In this document: positions 1 through 8,847 of the stretch, one piece after another
Numbering within the stretch: the stretch's first letter is position 1
Layout of the letters: each line of letters starts with the position of its first letter
Assembly (NCBI GenBank): GCA_938083085.1
Contig: CALLKX010000018.1
Location: 62,001 to 126,000 of the forward strand
Length of the DNA stretch: 64,000 bases
DNA from: an uncultured bacterium
GTDB lineage: Bacteria; Planctomycetota; UBA1135; GCA-002686595
Direction of reading: 5' to 3'
The notes under the pieces: generated by a model
The model's database searches: none
Told to the model about the DNA's origin: nothing
Seen by the model: the letters and a program-made list of their open reading frames with translations, nothing else
Position numbers and translations under genes: made by a program

Positions 1-909
1 GGCTGCTTCGACAATCCCGAGGCCGGCGTCCCCGTTGAAGGCGCCGTCGATCTCGACGATCCGGCCATCGGGGCCGCAGGCCTTGAGCGTGGAGAGGAGG
101 GCGTGGCTCCGGATGACGCTGCCCATGCCCTCGAGCGTGACGATGAGCGGCGGGTTCAGCTCCAGCAGCTGTTCAGCGGTGTACTGGGGCCAGTCCTTGA
201 AGCCGCGCTCAGCGGCGAGGTCGAGAACCCCGCCGAGGTGAAGGGTGTCGGCGTAGCTCGTGTTCGCCGTGGCTCCGAAGAAGGTGTCGCCGTAGACCGA
301 AAGGTAGATGCCGGGCACGAGCTCGTCGTCGGGGACCATCGCGTCCAGCGCTGCTAGCTCGCGGTCATAGCTCCTCTCGAGCGCCGCGGCGCGCTCGCGG
401 ACGTCGAGGAGTGCCCCGAGCGCGCGGATGCTGGCGCGCGTCGTCCCGACGCCCCTCATGTCCCCGAGGTCGAAGACCTGAATCCCGTTCTCTCGAAGGC
501 GGGCGAGGTAGGCCTCGTCGGCGTACAGCGTCACCACCACGAGGTCCGGGCGGAGCGACAGCACGGACTCCAGCGCGCCAGAGCTCGAAATGGTGGGGCG
601 GTCGCCGAAGCGCCAGGCGACGGGGTGGCGGGCGGTGTACTCCGTGATGGCGACGACCCGCTCGGGTTCGACGAGCCCCAGCAGCGCGTGGTCCGAGATG
701 GTGCTGAGCGAGACGATCCGCTGGTAGGGAGCGACGGGGACAGGAACGCCGCGGGCGTCCACGACCTCCGTCGCTCCAAGCTCGGGCGCGTCGGCGGCTC
801 CGCCCTGCGTGGGGACGACGGTCCGGACACCGCCAGGGAGGGTGGCGGCCCACATCGAGAGGGCGAGCGTCGCGATCAGCAGCGCACCGTTGAGGAGGTT
901 GGTCTTCAT
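1..909 (-). CDS. btuF: Periplasmic cobalamin-binding protein BtuF-like (3'-truncated)
   Basis: This is the substrate-binding component of a vitamin B12 ABC importer. The frame is open from an ATG at 909 to the left edge, giving 303 codons, so only a few C-terminal residues should be missing. Residues 1-30 form a signal peptide or membrane anchor with a hydrophobic stretch LLIATLALSMWA. The mature part has the TroA/BtuF layout: the RIVSLS first strand, LVEPERVVAIT, a LRPDLVVVT strand, a long central helix (RASIRALGALLDVRERAAAL) and a C-terminal lobe with LNPPLIVTLEG. The ATG overlaps the btuD stop (ATGA), so it is the last gene of a three-gene operon. The upstream cobalamin riboswitch is what points to B12 rather than haem or siderophore as substrate. 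Confidence 0.85.
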   Translation of the reverse strand, partial: MKTNLLNGALLIATLALSMWAATLPGGVRTVVPTQGGAADAPELGATEVVDARGVPVPVAPYQRIVSLSTISDHALLGLVEPERVVAITEYTARHPVAWRFGDRPTISSSGALESVLSLRPDLVVVTLYADEAYLARLRENGIQVFDLGDMRGVGTTRASIRALGALLDVRERAAALERSYDRELAALDAMVPDDELVPGIYLSVYGDTFFGATANTSYADTLHLGGVLDLAAERGFKDWPQYTAEQLLELNPPLIVTLEGMGSVIRSHALLSTLKACGPDGRIVEIDGAFNGDAGLGIVEAA

Positions 910-1694
910 CCGGCGTCCTCCCCGCTGGCGTCTTCTTGGGCGAGCCGGAATCCGAGGCCGCCGCCTTCGATCAGCTCGACGCCGTAGACCGGTGTGATGT
1001 GGCGGTCATGGACGATCTCCTCAGCGGGGCCGTCCGCGTGGACCGCGCCGCACTCGAGCAGCACCGCGCGATCAGCGATGGCGCGCACCTCGGAGAGGTC
1101 ATGGAGACAGACGAGGATGGCGGCGCCGCGCTCCCTCAGGCGCATCAGGATCGCGTGGAGCTCGAGGGCGTGCCGGACATCCTGGGCGCTGGTGGGCTCA
1201 TCCATCAGCAGCACGTCGGCGCCTGTCGCCAGCGCGCGCGCCAGGAGGACGCGCTGCTGCTCGCCCCCCGAGAGCTCCGTGAAGGGGCGGCAGGCCAGGT
1301 GGGAGATGTCTGCATCCTCGAGGGCGCGATCCACGATCTCCCGGTCGTCAGGGCCGAGGCGGCCGAGCGCACGCCGGTGAGAGAAGCGGCCCTGTGCCAC
1401 GACCGCGTGAACGAGGAGGGGCGCGGTGAGGAGAGAGCGCTGGGGCACATAGGCGACGCGCTGTGCGCGCTGCTCGGGGGCGATCGAGCGGAGGTCCTCT
1501 CCGTCGAGGGCGACCTCGCCGCGGGAGTCGACGAGACCGACCACCGCCTTGAGCAGCGTGCTCTTGCCGGACCCGTTGGGGCCGAGGAGCGCGGTGATTG
1601 ACCCGCGCGCCGCGTCAAGATCGACGCCGCGGACCACGTCCGGGCCGCGCCGATAGCTGGCCCAGAGGCCCCGTACCTGGAGACCGTCGCTCAC
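906..1694 (-). CDS. btuD: Cobalamin ABC transporter ATP-binding protein
   Basis: This 262-residue ATPase energises the importer. Walker A (GPNGSGKST) is near residue 35, the Q-loop lies in YVPQRS, the signature LSGGEQQR is near 142 and Walker B (VLLMDEP) near 162, followed by the H-loop in CLHDLSEV. The FecE/BtuD type is clear, and its length is normal for the family. The start is a GTG at 1694 that overlaps the TGA of the permease gene (GTGA). Longer open frame upstream is antisense-like Arg/Pro-rich sequence inside btuC and is not part of the protein. The stop overlaps the btuF start, so translation of all three genes is probably coupled. Confidence 0.93.
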   Translation of the reverse strand: MSDGLQVRGLWASYRRGPDVVRGVDLDAARGSITALLGPNGSGKSTLLKAVVGLVDSRGEVALDGEDLRSIAPEQRAQRVAYVPQRSLLTAPLLVHAVVAQGRFSHRRALGRLGPDDREIVDRALEDADISHLACRPFTELSGGEQQRVLLARALATGADVLLMDEPTSAQDVRHALELHAILMRLRERGAAILVCLHDLSEVRAIADRAVLLECGAVHADGPAEEIVHDRHITPVYGVELIEGGGLGFRLAQEDASGEDAG

Positions 1695-2680
1695 GCAATC
1701 CTCCCCTCGCGGCTGGCGCGGGCAAGGAGGATGAGGAAGAGCGGCGCCCCGACGAGGCCGGTCACCACGCCCAGGGGGATCGTGCCCTCGGTGGGGAGGA
1801 CCCGCGTGAGGACGTCGGCCGCGGTCAGGAAGGCGGCCCCGCCCACCAGCGAAGCGGGGATGAGGACCCGGTGCTCGGGCCCCGTGAACGGGCGGAGGGC
1901 GTGGGGGACAACGAGCCCGACAAACGCCACGTTGCCGCCGATGGCGACGGCCGCGGCGGTGAGCGTGGAGGCCCATACGATGACCCAGCGCCGGGCGGCG
2001 TTGACGTCGACGCCGAGGGACTGGGCCTCCTCCTCTCCGGAGAGCAGCAGGTCGAGGTGGCGGCTCCAGCCCATGGCGACCACCGAGGTGACTGCGACGA
2101 GGGGGAGGGCGAGGGCGGCGTGCCTCGGCCCCTTGGCGTCCACGCCGCCGAGGGTGAAGGCGACCACCGCGCGGCCCATCTCCCAAGTGTTCTGGGCCAG
2201 GCTCATGAGCAGGCTCCCGAGGCTCAGGAAGAGGCTGGAGAGGATGAATCCCGTGAGCAGGACGGTGACGATGCTGGCGCCGCGGCCGGTCACGGCGAGC
2301 AGGATCGTGAGGGAGAGCCAGGCCCCGAGCAGGCAGCCGACAGGGAGGATCAACTCGGCCGGCATCCAATCGAGGCGCGCGGCCAGCAAGGCGTTCCAAA
2401 GGACCAGGACCAGCACCCCTCCGAGCGTTGCGCCCGCGCTGGTGCCCAGAATCGACGGGCTGGCGAGGGGGTTGCGGAACAGGCCTTGGACGAGGACGCC
2501 TGCGCCCGCGAGGGCGGCGCCAGCGAGCACGGTGTTCGCGAGTCGCCACGCGCGCAGGCGCAGCAACGTGCTCCTCAGCGCGTCATCGGAGAGGTTTCCC
2601 TCACCCACGACAAACGAGAGCGCCGCGGCAGCGCCGAGCGCGAGGACCAGGACGATCCAGGTGGCCTTCAGGCGGCTCAC
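1691..2680 (-). CDS. btuC: Cobalamin ABC transporter permease (FecCD family)
   Basis: This is the membrane-spanning subunit of the importer, 329 residues with about ten hydrophobic segments. It carries family hallmarks such as the RLANTVLAGAALAGAGVLVQ region, NPLASPSILGTSAGA, and the C-terminal GLVVPHALRPFTGPEHR followed by EGTIPLGVVTGLVGAPLFLILL. The chosen start is GTG at 2680, preceded at about 5 nt by GAGGGA. An in-frame ATG at 2830 would add 50 Pro/Ser-rich residues without a membrane segment, and its AGGAG lies directly against the codon, so I reject it. The gene is the first behind the riboswitch. Confidence 0.9.
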   Translation of the reverse strand: MSRLKATWIVLVLALGAAAALSFVVGEGNLSDDALRSTLLRLRAWRLANTVLAGAALAGAGVLVQGLFRNPLASPSILGTSAGATLGGVLVLVLWNALLAARLDWMPAELILPVGCLLGAWLSLTILLAVTGRGASIVTVLLTGFILSSLFLSLGSLLMSLAQNTWEMGRAVVAFTLGGVDAKGPRHAALALPLVAVTSVVAMGWSRHLDLLLSGEEEAQSLGVDVNAARRWVIVWASTLTAAAVAIGGNVAFVGLVVPHALRPFTGPEHRVLIPASLVGGAAFLTAADVLTRVLPTEGTIPLGVVTGLVGAPLFLILLARASREGRIA

Positions 2681-3365
2681 TGATCCCTCAGCTTGCTCCG
2701 GGAGTCTCTTCTGGCACGGGGCAGCGCTGGCGGGGGCGCGGCCACGGTCAAGAGAGACGGGCGGGGGGACCCCGCTGGAGAAGCTGGCGCCGGAGCGCGG
2801 TGGGGGCGCTGAGGCCCCTGGGAGGAGCATCTCCTTGGGAGCGCTCCGATGGGTATAAGGCTACTGATAGACACGCTTCCCTCCGAAGCTGGATCAATGG
2901 AAGGCAGTGGCCGGTCTCCTGGCTGGCACGTCGGGGGTTCCTGGGGCCTCCCGGAGGAGGACGCAGGGCGTCCGTGGCCGTCACACCTTCCCGATCCCTC
3001 AGTGAGCGCAGAGCGCTCGGGATCAGTGGTTCATCGCGACGGCCGAGGCGTGTCTACAGTGGCGGGGGCCGCGTCGGTCATGGACCCTGGAGGGGTCCGC
3101 CGTACTTCCCGTTTCACTCCTCCCTGAAGGAGGAGCACCGCTGCCTTGGCTGAGTTTGTAAAAGGAACGCTTCGACTTCGCCCTACCGGCGGATCGCCGT
3201 CAACCCCGCGCCGCGAATAATCTCCAGCGCTCGCGAAGCTGGACGGGCCCTCAGCGGCGGTCATAGCCGAACCCTGGCGCCCCGGCGTCTCGATCCGAGG
3301 CGGGGCGCAGGTCCGTCGCCTGAAGGCTAAGTCCGAGGGCTCGGGAGAGCCGATCTCTAGCGGGA
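2681..3365. other. Gene-free region with riboswitch leader
   Basis: This 685-base stretch separates btuC from the plus-strand gene at 3366. Apart from the riboswitch (2901-3147) and the 220-nt leader to btuC I see no coding sequence. The frames open here are Arg/Pro-rich and lack start signals. Promoters for both directions must lie in 3148-3365, but no clear -35/-10 pair is visible. Confidence 0.6.
2901..3147 (-). promoter_or_regulatory. Cobalamin (B12) riboswitch
   Basis: Read on the minus strand, all conserved pieces of an adenosylcobalamin aptamer are present in order. The closing P1 helix pairs AAGGCAG (3147-3141) with CTGCCTT (2907-2901). It is followed by GGTGCTCC, a GGGAAG core (around 3110-3105), CCCGCCACTGT (3066-3056), CACTGAGGGATCGGGAAGG (3004-2986) and the B12 box AGCCAGGAGACCGGCC (2924-2909). 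The aptamer ends about 220 nt before the btuC start. It should lower expression of btuCDF when cobalamin is plentiful. I could not identify with certainty whether the expression platform is a terminator or an SD-sequestering hairpin. Confidence 0.93.
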
Positions 3366-3794
3366 ATGGATACCTCGCCCAACACGCCTGGAGCCCTCGC
3401 GGATGCGTCCCCGCAGCGGGTCGCCACGGATGCCCTGATCGGTGAGACCGGGGGGCTGGTCTTCCTTACCACGGGCTCGGCAGCGTGCGGAGTTCTGGAC
3501 GAGATGCCGGTCCAGGTTGCCCTGACGCCGATGCTCGCGTTTCGGCTCTCGGAGATCCTCAAGGTGGCTCTGCAGTATCCGGATCGCGAGACTCGGCAGG
3601 AGCTGATCGATAAGTGGTCCACGGGTGAACGGGTGGCCGTGCCCTACGCCGCGCTCGATGTCGACGAGCGATCGATCCGGGTCGGGATCGAGCCGCTTGG
3701 CGCCGGTTCAAGGGTGGCCGTCCTCTGGGAGCATGTCCCCGGGCTGACGCTGCAGCTGGCCGCGGCCGCGAAGCGGCTGCTCGGCCCTGCGTGA
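3366..3794 (+). CDS. Hypothetical protein, 142 aa
   Basis: I do not recognise this protein. It is a soluble, acidic-to-neutral 142-residue chain with no signal peptide. Its order of strands and helices (GETGGLVFLTTGSAACGVLDEMPVQVALTP, then a helix LAFRLSEILKVAL, then RVAVPYAALDVDERSIRVGIEPL) looks like a compact alpha/beta domain and is unlike shadow sequence. It starts with an ATG at 3366. It is the first of two small plus-strand genes between the B12 operon and the lipid A gene; the second begins 27 nt after its stop. Confidence 0.6.
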   Translation: MDTSPNTPGALADASPQRVATDALIGETGGLVFLTTGSAACGVLDEMPVQVALTPMLAFRLSEILKVALQYPDRETRQELIDKWSTGERVAVPYAALDVDERSIRVGIEPLGAGSRVAVLWEHVPGLTLQLAAAAKRLLGPA

Positions 3795-3821
3795 GCCCGA
3801 TCGCCGCTCTACCATCAGGGT

Positions 3822-4256
3822 ATGGACGAGCTTCAGATCACCGGGGACGTGAGAGACAGCGGTTGCCACAGCTGGGCGCCGACAGACCTGGACCGAGCGC
3901 CCGCCAGCGCGCGCGTGGACGACCTCTCTGAGCTCGTCCCAGGCCGTCAAGGCCGGGGCGTGTTATTCAGCTGGTTAGTGCGTGAGGCGCACCCGGTTTC
4001 CGGCGTGAGCTGGGCCTGTTTGGAGTCGACCGACGGCTCGTTCGCAGCGAGCCTTGAGCTCGGTGATCTCGAGGCCGCCGTCGTCGTCCATGCGGACGCC
4101 GACGGGCCGCTGGGCCAGGCGCGCGGCGGTCCCTTTCGGCTGTTCATCCCGGGGGCCTCCGACGCCTGCGGCAACATCAAGCACCTGGGGCGAATCGCCC
4201 TCGGGCACGGGCCGGAGCGTGATACACGTCCTCCGGCTGACGAGCGGAACTGCTGA
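3822..4256 (+). CDS. Small protein with weak sulfite-oxidase-like molybdopterin fold features
   Basis: This 144-residue protein starts at an ATG preceded by CAGGGT. Its second half, with LESTDGSFAASLELGDLE and then GGPFRLFIPGASDACGNIKHLGRI, resembles the Oxidored_molyb core. There, a GGP-(hydrophobic)-RL-(hydrophobic)-P strand is followed by a loop holding the cofactor and a Lys/Ser-(I/V)-K-x-(I/L) segment. The single Cys in SDACGNIK sits near where the loop would be. The protein is only about half the size of a real sulfite-oxidase domain, so it may be a degenerate or minimal relative. It ends exactly where the convergent lpxL-like gene ends (4256/4257). Confidence 0.55.
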   Translation: MDELQITGDVRDSGCHSWAPTDLDRAPASARVDDLSELVPGRQGRGVLFSWLVREAHPVSGVSWACLESTDGSFAASLELGDLEAAVVVHADADGPLGQARGGPFRLFIPGASDACGNIKHLGRIALGHGPERDTRPPADERNC

Positions 4257-5207
4257 TCAGCCGGGGGCCGAGTAGCGCGGCAGGTACCACGCCCACTGCT
4301 CGGGCGTGGCCGCGATCCAGCGGCCAAAGACCTCGTTCTGCCTGCGGAGCAGATCGAGCTCGGCGTCCTGACGGCTGAGGTCTCCTCGCAACTCAAGGGG
4401 CTCCTCGACCGAGAGGACGTAGCGCCCGCCCGATCGAACGCACCGCACGGGGACGAGGGGAGCCCGCCAGGCCCGAGCGAAGCTCGCAGGCGCCGTCATC
4501 GTGAGGGCGGGGACTCCCAGGAATGGGACCTGGCGGTTGTCGAGGCGGGGGACCTGCAGATCCGTCAGGAGCCCGAGGACGCCTCCGCGCTTGAGGACCC
4601 CAAGGGCCTCCCGTGCGCCAGCATCCTGGGGGATCGTCTCGACTCCGTAGGCCCGGCGCATGTCCACGAGCCAACGGTGGCTCGAGTCTCGCCGGCGGAC
4701 CCTCCCGACCACGGCCCCCTCGTGGCCGCGACGCCGGAGTCTCGCGCACAGGAGCTCCCAGTCGCCAAGGTGAGCGGTCACGATGATCGCGCCACGACCC
4801 CCGGCGAGGGCCCGGTCGAGAGTCTCGATGGACGGGTCGAGGTGGACGAGGTCATCGACCCACTCACCCCGGCGATCCCCAGGGGCAGCCCCGCGAGCCA
4901 GCCGTATCCAGTGGGCGAATTGCTCCGCCGCAAAGCGTCCGCATCGACGGGTCAGGGCCGACGGGTCGCTGGCGAGCCGCCCTCCGAGGCCGGGGACCTG
5001 TTCGTCCAGCCACTCCGCCGCCGCCGCGAGGTTCCGGGCCGTGGCCTCGTGCTGTCTTGGGCGGAGCGCGAGGGGGGCAACCCGGCTGAGGCAGGCCTGA
5101 ACCAGGGACGGGGGCGCTGCGCCGGCCGCGCGAGCCAGGGCGCGCAGCCCTGCTGCCCGTGCGCGGCGGCGCAGGGGCTCGGGTCGGGCGGGGGGAGCGG
5201 CGGTCAC
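4257..5207 (-). CDS. LpxL/HtrB-like lipid A acyltransferase
   Basis: This 316-residue protein belongs to the lysophospholipid acyltransferase superfamily that adds secondary acyl chains to lipid A at the inner membrane. The catalytic HX4(D/E) motif is visible as HLGDWE around residue 146. It is followed by the family's RVRRRDSSHRWLVDMRRAYG block and GVLGLLTDLQVPRLDNRQVPFLGVPALTM, which matches the usual (D/N)QxxxxxGxxVPFFG region. The C-terminal EQWAWYLPRY also matches the common PEQWxWxHxR ending. The start is a GTG that overlaps the stop of the upstream kinase gene (GTGA), so both are co-translated. The chain specificity cannot be read from sequence. Confidence 0.85.
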   Translation of the reverse strand: MTAAPPARPEPLRRRARAAGLRALARAAGAAPPSLVQACLSRVAPLALRPRQHEATARNLAAAAEWLDEQVPGLGGRLASDPSALTRRCGRFAAEQFAHWIRLARGAAPGDRRGEWVDDLVHLDPSIETLDRALAGGRGAIIVTAHLGDWELLCARLRRRGHEGAVVGRVRRRDSSHRWLVDMRRAYGVETIPQDAGAREALGVLKRGGVLGLLTDLQVPRLDNRQVPFLGVPALTMTAPASFARAWRAPLVPVRCVRSGGRYVLSVEEPLELRGDLSRQDAELDLLRRQNEVFGRWIAATPEQWAWYLPRYSAPG

Positions 5208-6325
5208 GCGAGGACCTCTGTGAAGCGAAGGTGGCCCCGGGGTGGAATGATCGCGGCACCGTCCTCGGCGGTGAGGGGGGAGCCGACGAGCTCAAGTCCT
5301 CGGTCTGCGAGTTGAACCGCGAGGGCCCCGAGCGCTGCGGGAGCGGGGGGCGTACCTCCGGCGCTGGGGACATCGAACTCCACGAAGTACGGGGGCGCGA
5401 GCGCCAGTCGGCGTGGCCGAGCGGCCGGCAGTCGGTGCAGCTCGGCCCGGACCAGGTGAGCCCAGATCGCGCCCGCCTCGCGGCTGGAGCACTCGATGCG
5501 CTCGGTGTGCCAGCCCGCAGCGGGTTCGTCGCCAGCTCGCCGGGCCCGCACGACCTTCGAGGGGCTCTTGTCGACGACCGTCATGGAGCTGTTGCGGCGC
5601 CAGACCTTCACCCGGCGGCGGATGTCCCGGCGCTGCCGGAGCGTGGCCTTCCGTTCGATCTCGAGGGGATCGGGGGCGACGAGGTCCGAGGGACGTGCGC
5701 GGAGGTAGGCGCGGAAGATCAGGGCCCTGAACGCAGGTGTGCTGAGATCGCGGAGGCGCGCGCAGGCGTGGATGAGTGCGCGCCGAAAGCTCGCCGCTGT
5801 ATGGGGCGCGAACCGCGACCTCGCGAGGTCGACGAGCCAGAGTGCGCCCTCCTCGTCGACGAGCACGTTTTGCGCGTGAGGGTCGGGGTGCCGCAGCCCG
5901 GCGGCCTCGACTGCGGCCAGGAGTTGGCCGACGGATCGTGCCAGCGCGGGGGCCTGGATTCGGCGCCGGAGTGGTGCCCTGGCGGCTCCCGGCGAGGTCA
6001 GCGCGGCGGTCTCCTCCCCAAGGGCACGTGCCCCCGGTATCCACTGGAGCCGGAGCGTCCACGATGGCCCATTGCGCTCGACCCCGAGGACCGCGGGGAC
6101 CGGCAGGCCCCTGCGCCCTGCCTCCCGCAGGGCGGCCGCCTCGGACCGTGCGCGCCAACCGTCTCGCAGCCGGCCTAGGCCGGGAGCGTGGAAGTGCTTG
6201 GAGAGTGACGTCGAGCCGTCGAGCGCGCGATCGAGCCGGACCGTCCGCTTGAAGTTGGACTTCAGGTCCTCGCTGTGCGGGGTCAGGGCTGACCCGGCCG
6301 TGGAATCGGATTGATCTGAGGTCAC
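5204..6325 (-). CDS. LPS core kinase-like protein (WaaP/InaA family)
   Basis: This is a eukaryotic-kinase-like protein of the lipopolysaccharide kinase family, which phosphorylates LPS core sugars. The catalytic loop HPDPHAQNVLV lies near residue 145 and the metal-binding LVDLARSRF about 15 residues later, both in the arrangement seen in WaaP/InaA. A basic C-terminal part follows, including a KVWRRNSSM segment. The last 80 residues form an extra strand-rich domain. I place the start at the GTG at 6325 (373 aa). The longer frame to 6490 adds Pro/Gly-rich sequence and would leave only 11 nt before the divergent lptF. It overlaps the acyltransferase gene by 4 nt, so it is probably one lipid A/core modification operon. 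Confidence 0.8.
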   Translation of the reverse strand: MTSDQSDSTAGSALTPHSEDLKSNFKRTVRLDRALDGSTSLSKHFHAPGLGRLRDGWRARSEAAALREAGRRGLPVPAVLGVERNGPSWTLRLQWIPGARALGEETAALTSPGAARAPLRRRIQAPALARSVGQLLAAVEAAGLRHPDPHAQNVLVDEEGALWLVDLARSRFAPHTAASFRRALIHACARLRDLSTPAFRALIFRAYLRARPSDLVAPDPLEIERKATLRQRRDIRRRVKVWRRNSSMTVVDKSPSKVVRARRAGDEPAAGWHTERIECSSREAGAIWAHLVRAELHRLPAARPRRLALAPPYFVEFDVPSAGGTPPAPAALGALAVQLADRGLELVGSPLTAEDGAAIIPPRGHLRFTEVLA

Positions 6326-6501
6326 GGGCTCGTGGGGCTCTCGCCGGACATTGCCGGGGCCAGCGAGGCCGGCGGCGCCCCTGAAGTCTACGTGACCGTG
6401 CCCCTGTAGCCCCGGTCCCTGGGGAACTCGCGGACTCCGCTCGCTACACTCCGCCGCCCCGGGCGACGGCACGCCGGTCGGGGGCACCACGGGACCAGAC
6501 C

Positions 6502-7578
6502 TTGAAGCTCCACATCTACATCCTCCGGCAGCTCTTGGTCGCGTTCATCTTCGCCGTCGGCGCGCTGCTCTTCGTCGCGCTGCCGGGGATCGCGGTGAAC
6601 ACCGTCCACAAGCTCCCCAACGTGGACGCGGGCATCCTGCTCCGGTTCCTGCCGATCGTGCTGCAGTCCCTGGCCCCGTACGTCCTCCCGCTGTGCTTCA
6701 TGCTGAGCACGGTGGCCGTCTTCGGAAGGCTGGCCGCGGACAAGGAGTGGATCGGGATCCACATGGCGGGCATCCACCCCCTCAAGACCCTGGTCTCACC
6801 AGCTGTCGTCGCGGGCCTCCTGGGGCTCTTGACCTTCTGGATGGTCTCGAACGAGCTGCCGCAGCTGAAGAAGCGCCAGAAGCGCTTCATGCTCGACGCC
6901 ACAGCATCGGTGGTGGAGAACCTGCAGCCAGGTCGGACGAGCCTCCAGATCGGCGACTTCCTCCTGAAGGCGGGGGCCCGGGAGGACGGGACGTTCTACA
7001 ACGCCTACATCCGCTACCTCGACGAGGATGAGGATGAGCGGCGCCTGATGGACGCCTTCGCCGGCGCGGTCGACCTGTGGATCGACGGCGACTTCCTGCA
7101 CTTCAAGGCGTACGACTTCGAGCTCTTCGACCCCGAGAGCAAGGTGGACCGGCGCTCGGAGGAGTTCGAGGCGCAGATCAACCTGGCGGGTCGCGTGGAG
7201 CGCAAGGAGCAGAGCTACCAGCGGGCGAAGTACCTCGTCTCCTCGGAGATTCGGCGGCGCCTCGACACCGGCGAGGTGGAGCCCGAGCGGTTACGTGAGT
7301 ACCAATTCATGCTCCACTACCGCGCGACGATGTTCGCCATCTACTTTCTCTTCCTGCTCCTCGGGGCCGCCACAGGGCTGCTCATGCGCGGCGGGACGCA
7401 GCTCGGCGCCCTAGCCGTCTCGGCGGGCTATGGGATCCTCTACTACGTGCTGAACATGCGGCTCGGCAAAGAACTGGGGCAGTCCTCGGACCTCCCACCC
7501 TGGCTGGGCGCCTGGCTCACCACCATCGTGGGTGGCGGGATCGCCGTCGCTTTGATTCGGAGGGCCATCCGGCGATGA
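6502..7578 (+). CDS. lptF: LPS export permease LptF/LptG family, first copy
   Basis: LptF and LptG are the membrane subunits of the LptB2FG transporter that extracts LPS from the inner membrane. This 358-residue protein has the family topology: TM helices near residues 10-30, 45-75 and 95-115, a periplasmic beta-jellyroll domain (about 125-260), then three TM helices (275-355). The ALTFW/SNELPQL segment and the FLLLGAATGL helix are typical. The start is TTG at 6502 (TTG AAG CTC), the only reasonable start before the first TM. The gene overlaps the second permease gene by ATGA. No lptB or lptA lies nearby. Which paralogue is F and which G is assigned by order only. Confidence 0.88.
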   Translation: MKLHIYILRQLLVAFIFAVGALLFVALPGIAVNTVHKLPNVDAGILLRFLPIVLQSLAPYVLPLCFMLSTVAVFGRLAADKEWIGIHMAGIHPLKTLVSPAVVAGLLGLLTFWMVSNELPQLKKRQKRFMLDATASVVENLQPGRTSLQIGDFLLKAGAREDGTFYNAYIRYLDEDEDERRLMDAFAGAVDLWIDGDFLHFKAYDFELFDPESKVDRRSEEFEAQINLAGRVERKEQSYQRAKYLVSSEIRRRLDTGEVEPERLREYQFMLHYRATMFAIYFLFLLLGAATGLLMRGGTQLGALAVSAGYGILYYVLNMRLGKELGQSSDLPPWLGAWLTTIVGGGIAVALIRRAIRR

Positions 7579-8747
7579 GCGCACGGTCGACAAAGTCTAC
7601 CGGTCACGTCCGGATGTCCGCGCGCCGGCTGCGCCTGGGGTGCAGGCTCGATCGGTACGTGGCGTCACATTTCTTTCGGTCGTACTTGCTCGCCATGCTG
7701 CTGATGACCGGGCTGTTCATGGTCATCGACATGGCGTCGAACCTCGATGACTACCTTGAGAGGTGGGAGGATGGAACCAGCGCGCCGGGGTCGGTGCTCG
7801 CGATCTACTACGGGCTGAACCTCCCTTACCTCTTCCTCCAGGTGGCGCCCTTCATCACGCTGCTCGCGGGGATGTTCACCGTGGCCAAGCTGCTCAAGGC
7901 GCGCGAGGTGACGGCGGTCCTCGGCGCAGGGGTCAGCGCGCGGAGGATGTTGCTGCCGATCTTCCTCGCGGGGCTCATGCTCGCGGTGGGGATGTTCTTC
8001 CTGCGCGAGGCGGTCGGGCTGGGCATCGCCAGGGACCGGGACGCGGCGCGGGACGTTCTCGTCGAGCACCGCTTCGAGGAGCACTACGAGGATGTGGCGG
8101 TCATCGAGGACTCGGGGAGCCTCGTCTTCCTGAACGAGTTCATTCCGCGTCCCGCCGATGGGAGCCCGCCCCGGGTCGAGCGGCTCACGGCGATCCGGCG
8201 GACCTCCGGCCAGATGGGCTCGGGGCGGTACGTCCGCGTCGACGCAGAGCGTGCGGTTTGGAACGGCGCAGGATGGGACCTCGAGGGGGGCGTTCGAGCG
8301 ACCATTGACCCTGACGGCGACGGGGGATCTCAGGACGAATCGGTGGATACGCTCGTGGGGTACGCCTTCACGCCAGAGCTGGCGCTCACCTACCGCAGGG
8401 CGAAGGATGCTCCTCTGGAGCTCTCCTTCTCCGAGGTCCAGGAGCTCATGGCGCGGGACCCAGATGACAACTCGTACCAGACCCTCTGGCACTACCACCT
8501 GACCTTCCCGCTAGCGAACCTGCTGCTCCTCCTCGTGGGGATCCCGCTGATGTTCAACTACGAGCGAGGGCGCAGCACGGATCGGATCGCCCTTGGGGGG
8601 CTCCTGTGCGTGTTCTACTACTCCGCGGACTTCGTCTTCCGCACGCTGGGCGTCAAAGGTCAGTTATCTCCGCTGCTCTCGGCATGGATCCCCGTTCTGG
8701 TCTTCGGGAGTCTCGGGATCATGCTCTACGATTCCCTGCGTAGCTAA
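7575..8747 (+). CDS. lptG: LPS export permease LptF/LptG family, second copy
   Basis: This 390-residue permease should form the heterodimer with the preceding gene, with which it overlaps by 4 nt. It has an N-terminal basic extension of about 25 residues, then TM segments (SYLLAMLLMTGLFMVIDMAS; VAPFITLLAGMFTVAKLLKAREVTAVLGAG, a conserved YjgP/YjgQ stretch). A periplasmic domain follows at about residues 150-300, then C-terminal helices (FPLANLLLLLVGIPLMFNY). The start could also be an internal ATG 14 codons in. The gene is followed by two strong hairpins that probably end the transcript. Confidence 0.88.
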   Translation: MSARSTKSTGHVRMSARRLRLGCRLDRYVASHFFRSYLLAMLLMTGLFMVIDMASNLDDYLERWEDGTSAPGSVLAIYYGLNLPYLFLQVAPFITLLAGMFTVAKLLKAREVTAVLGAGVSARRMLLPIFLAGLMLAVGMFFLREAVGLGIARDRDAARDVLVEHRFEEHYEDVAVIEDSGSLVFLNEFIPRPADGSPPRVERLTAIRRTSGQMGSGRYVRVDAERAVWNGAGWDLEGGVRATIDPDGDGGSQDESVDTLVGYAFTPELALTYRRAKDAPLELSFSEVQELMARDPDDNSYQTLWHYHLTFPLANLLLLLVGIPLMFNYERGRSTDRIALGGLLCVFYYSADFVFRTLGVKGQLSPLLSAWIPVLVFGSLGIMLYDSLRS

Positions 8748-8791
8748 ACCGGCCCTCGGGCCGGTCCCTGGACGCTCGCCCGGCGTCCAGG
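8748..8791 (+). terminator. Tandem hairpins after lptG
   Basis: Two adjacent perfect inverted repeats follow the lptG stop. The first pairs ACCGGCCC (8748-8755) with GGGCCGGT (8758-8765). The second pairs CCTGGACGC (8767-8775) with GCGTCCAGG (8783-8791) over a 7-nt loop. The downstream bases CTCCATTTCTG are only weakly U-rich, so termination may be partial. Confidence 0.5.
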
Positions 8792-8847
8792 CTCCATTTC
8801 TGTGCTCCCCGGGGAAGACCCGATGGGCCTGTTCGTCCTCGATCCAC

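Noticed and set aside
2681..2830. Longer btuC with start at 2830
   Set aside because: It adds a Pro/Ser-rich stretch with no family similarity, and the GTG at 2680 has better ribosome-binding spacing.
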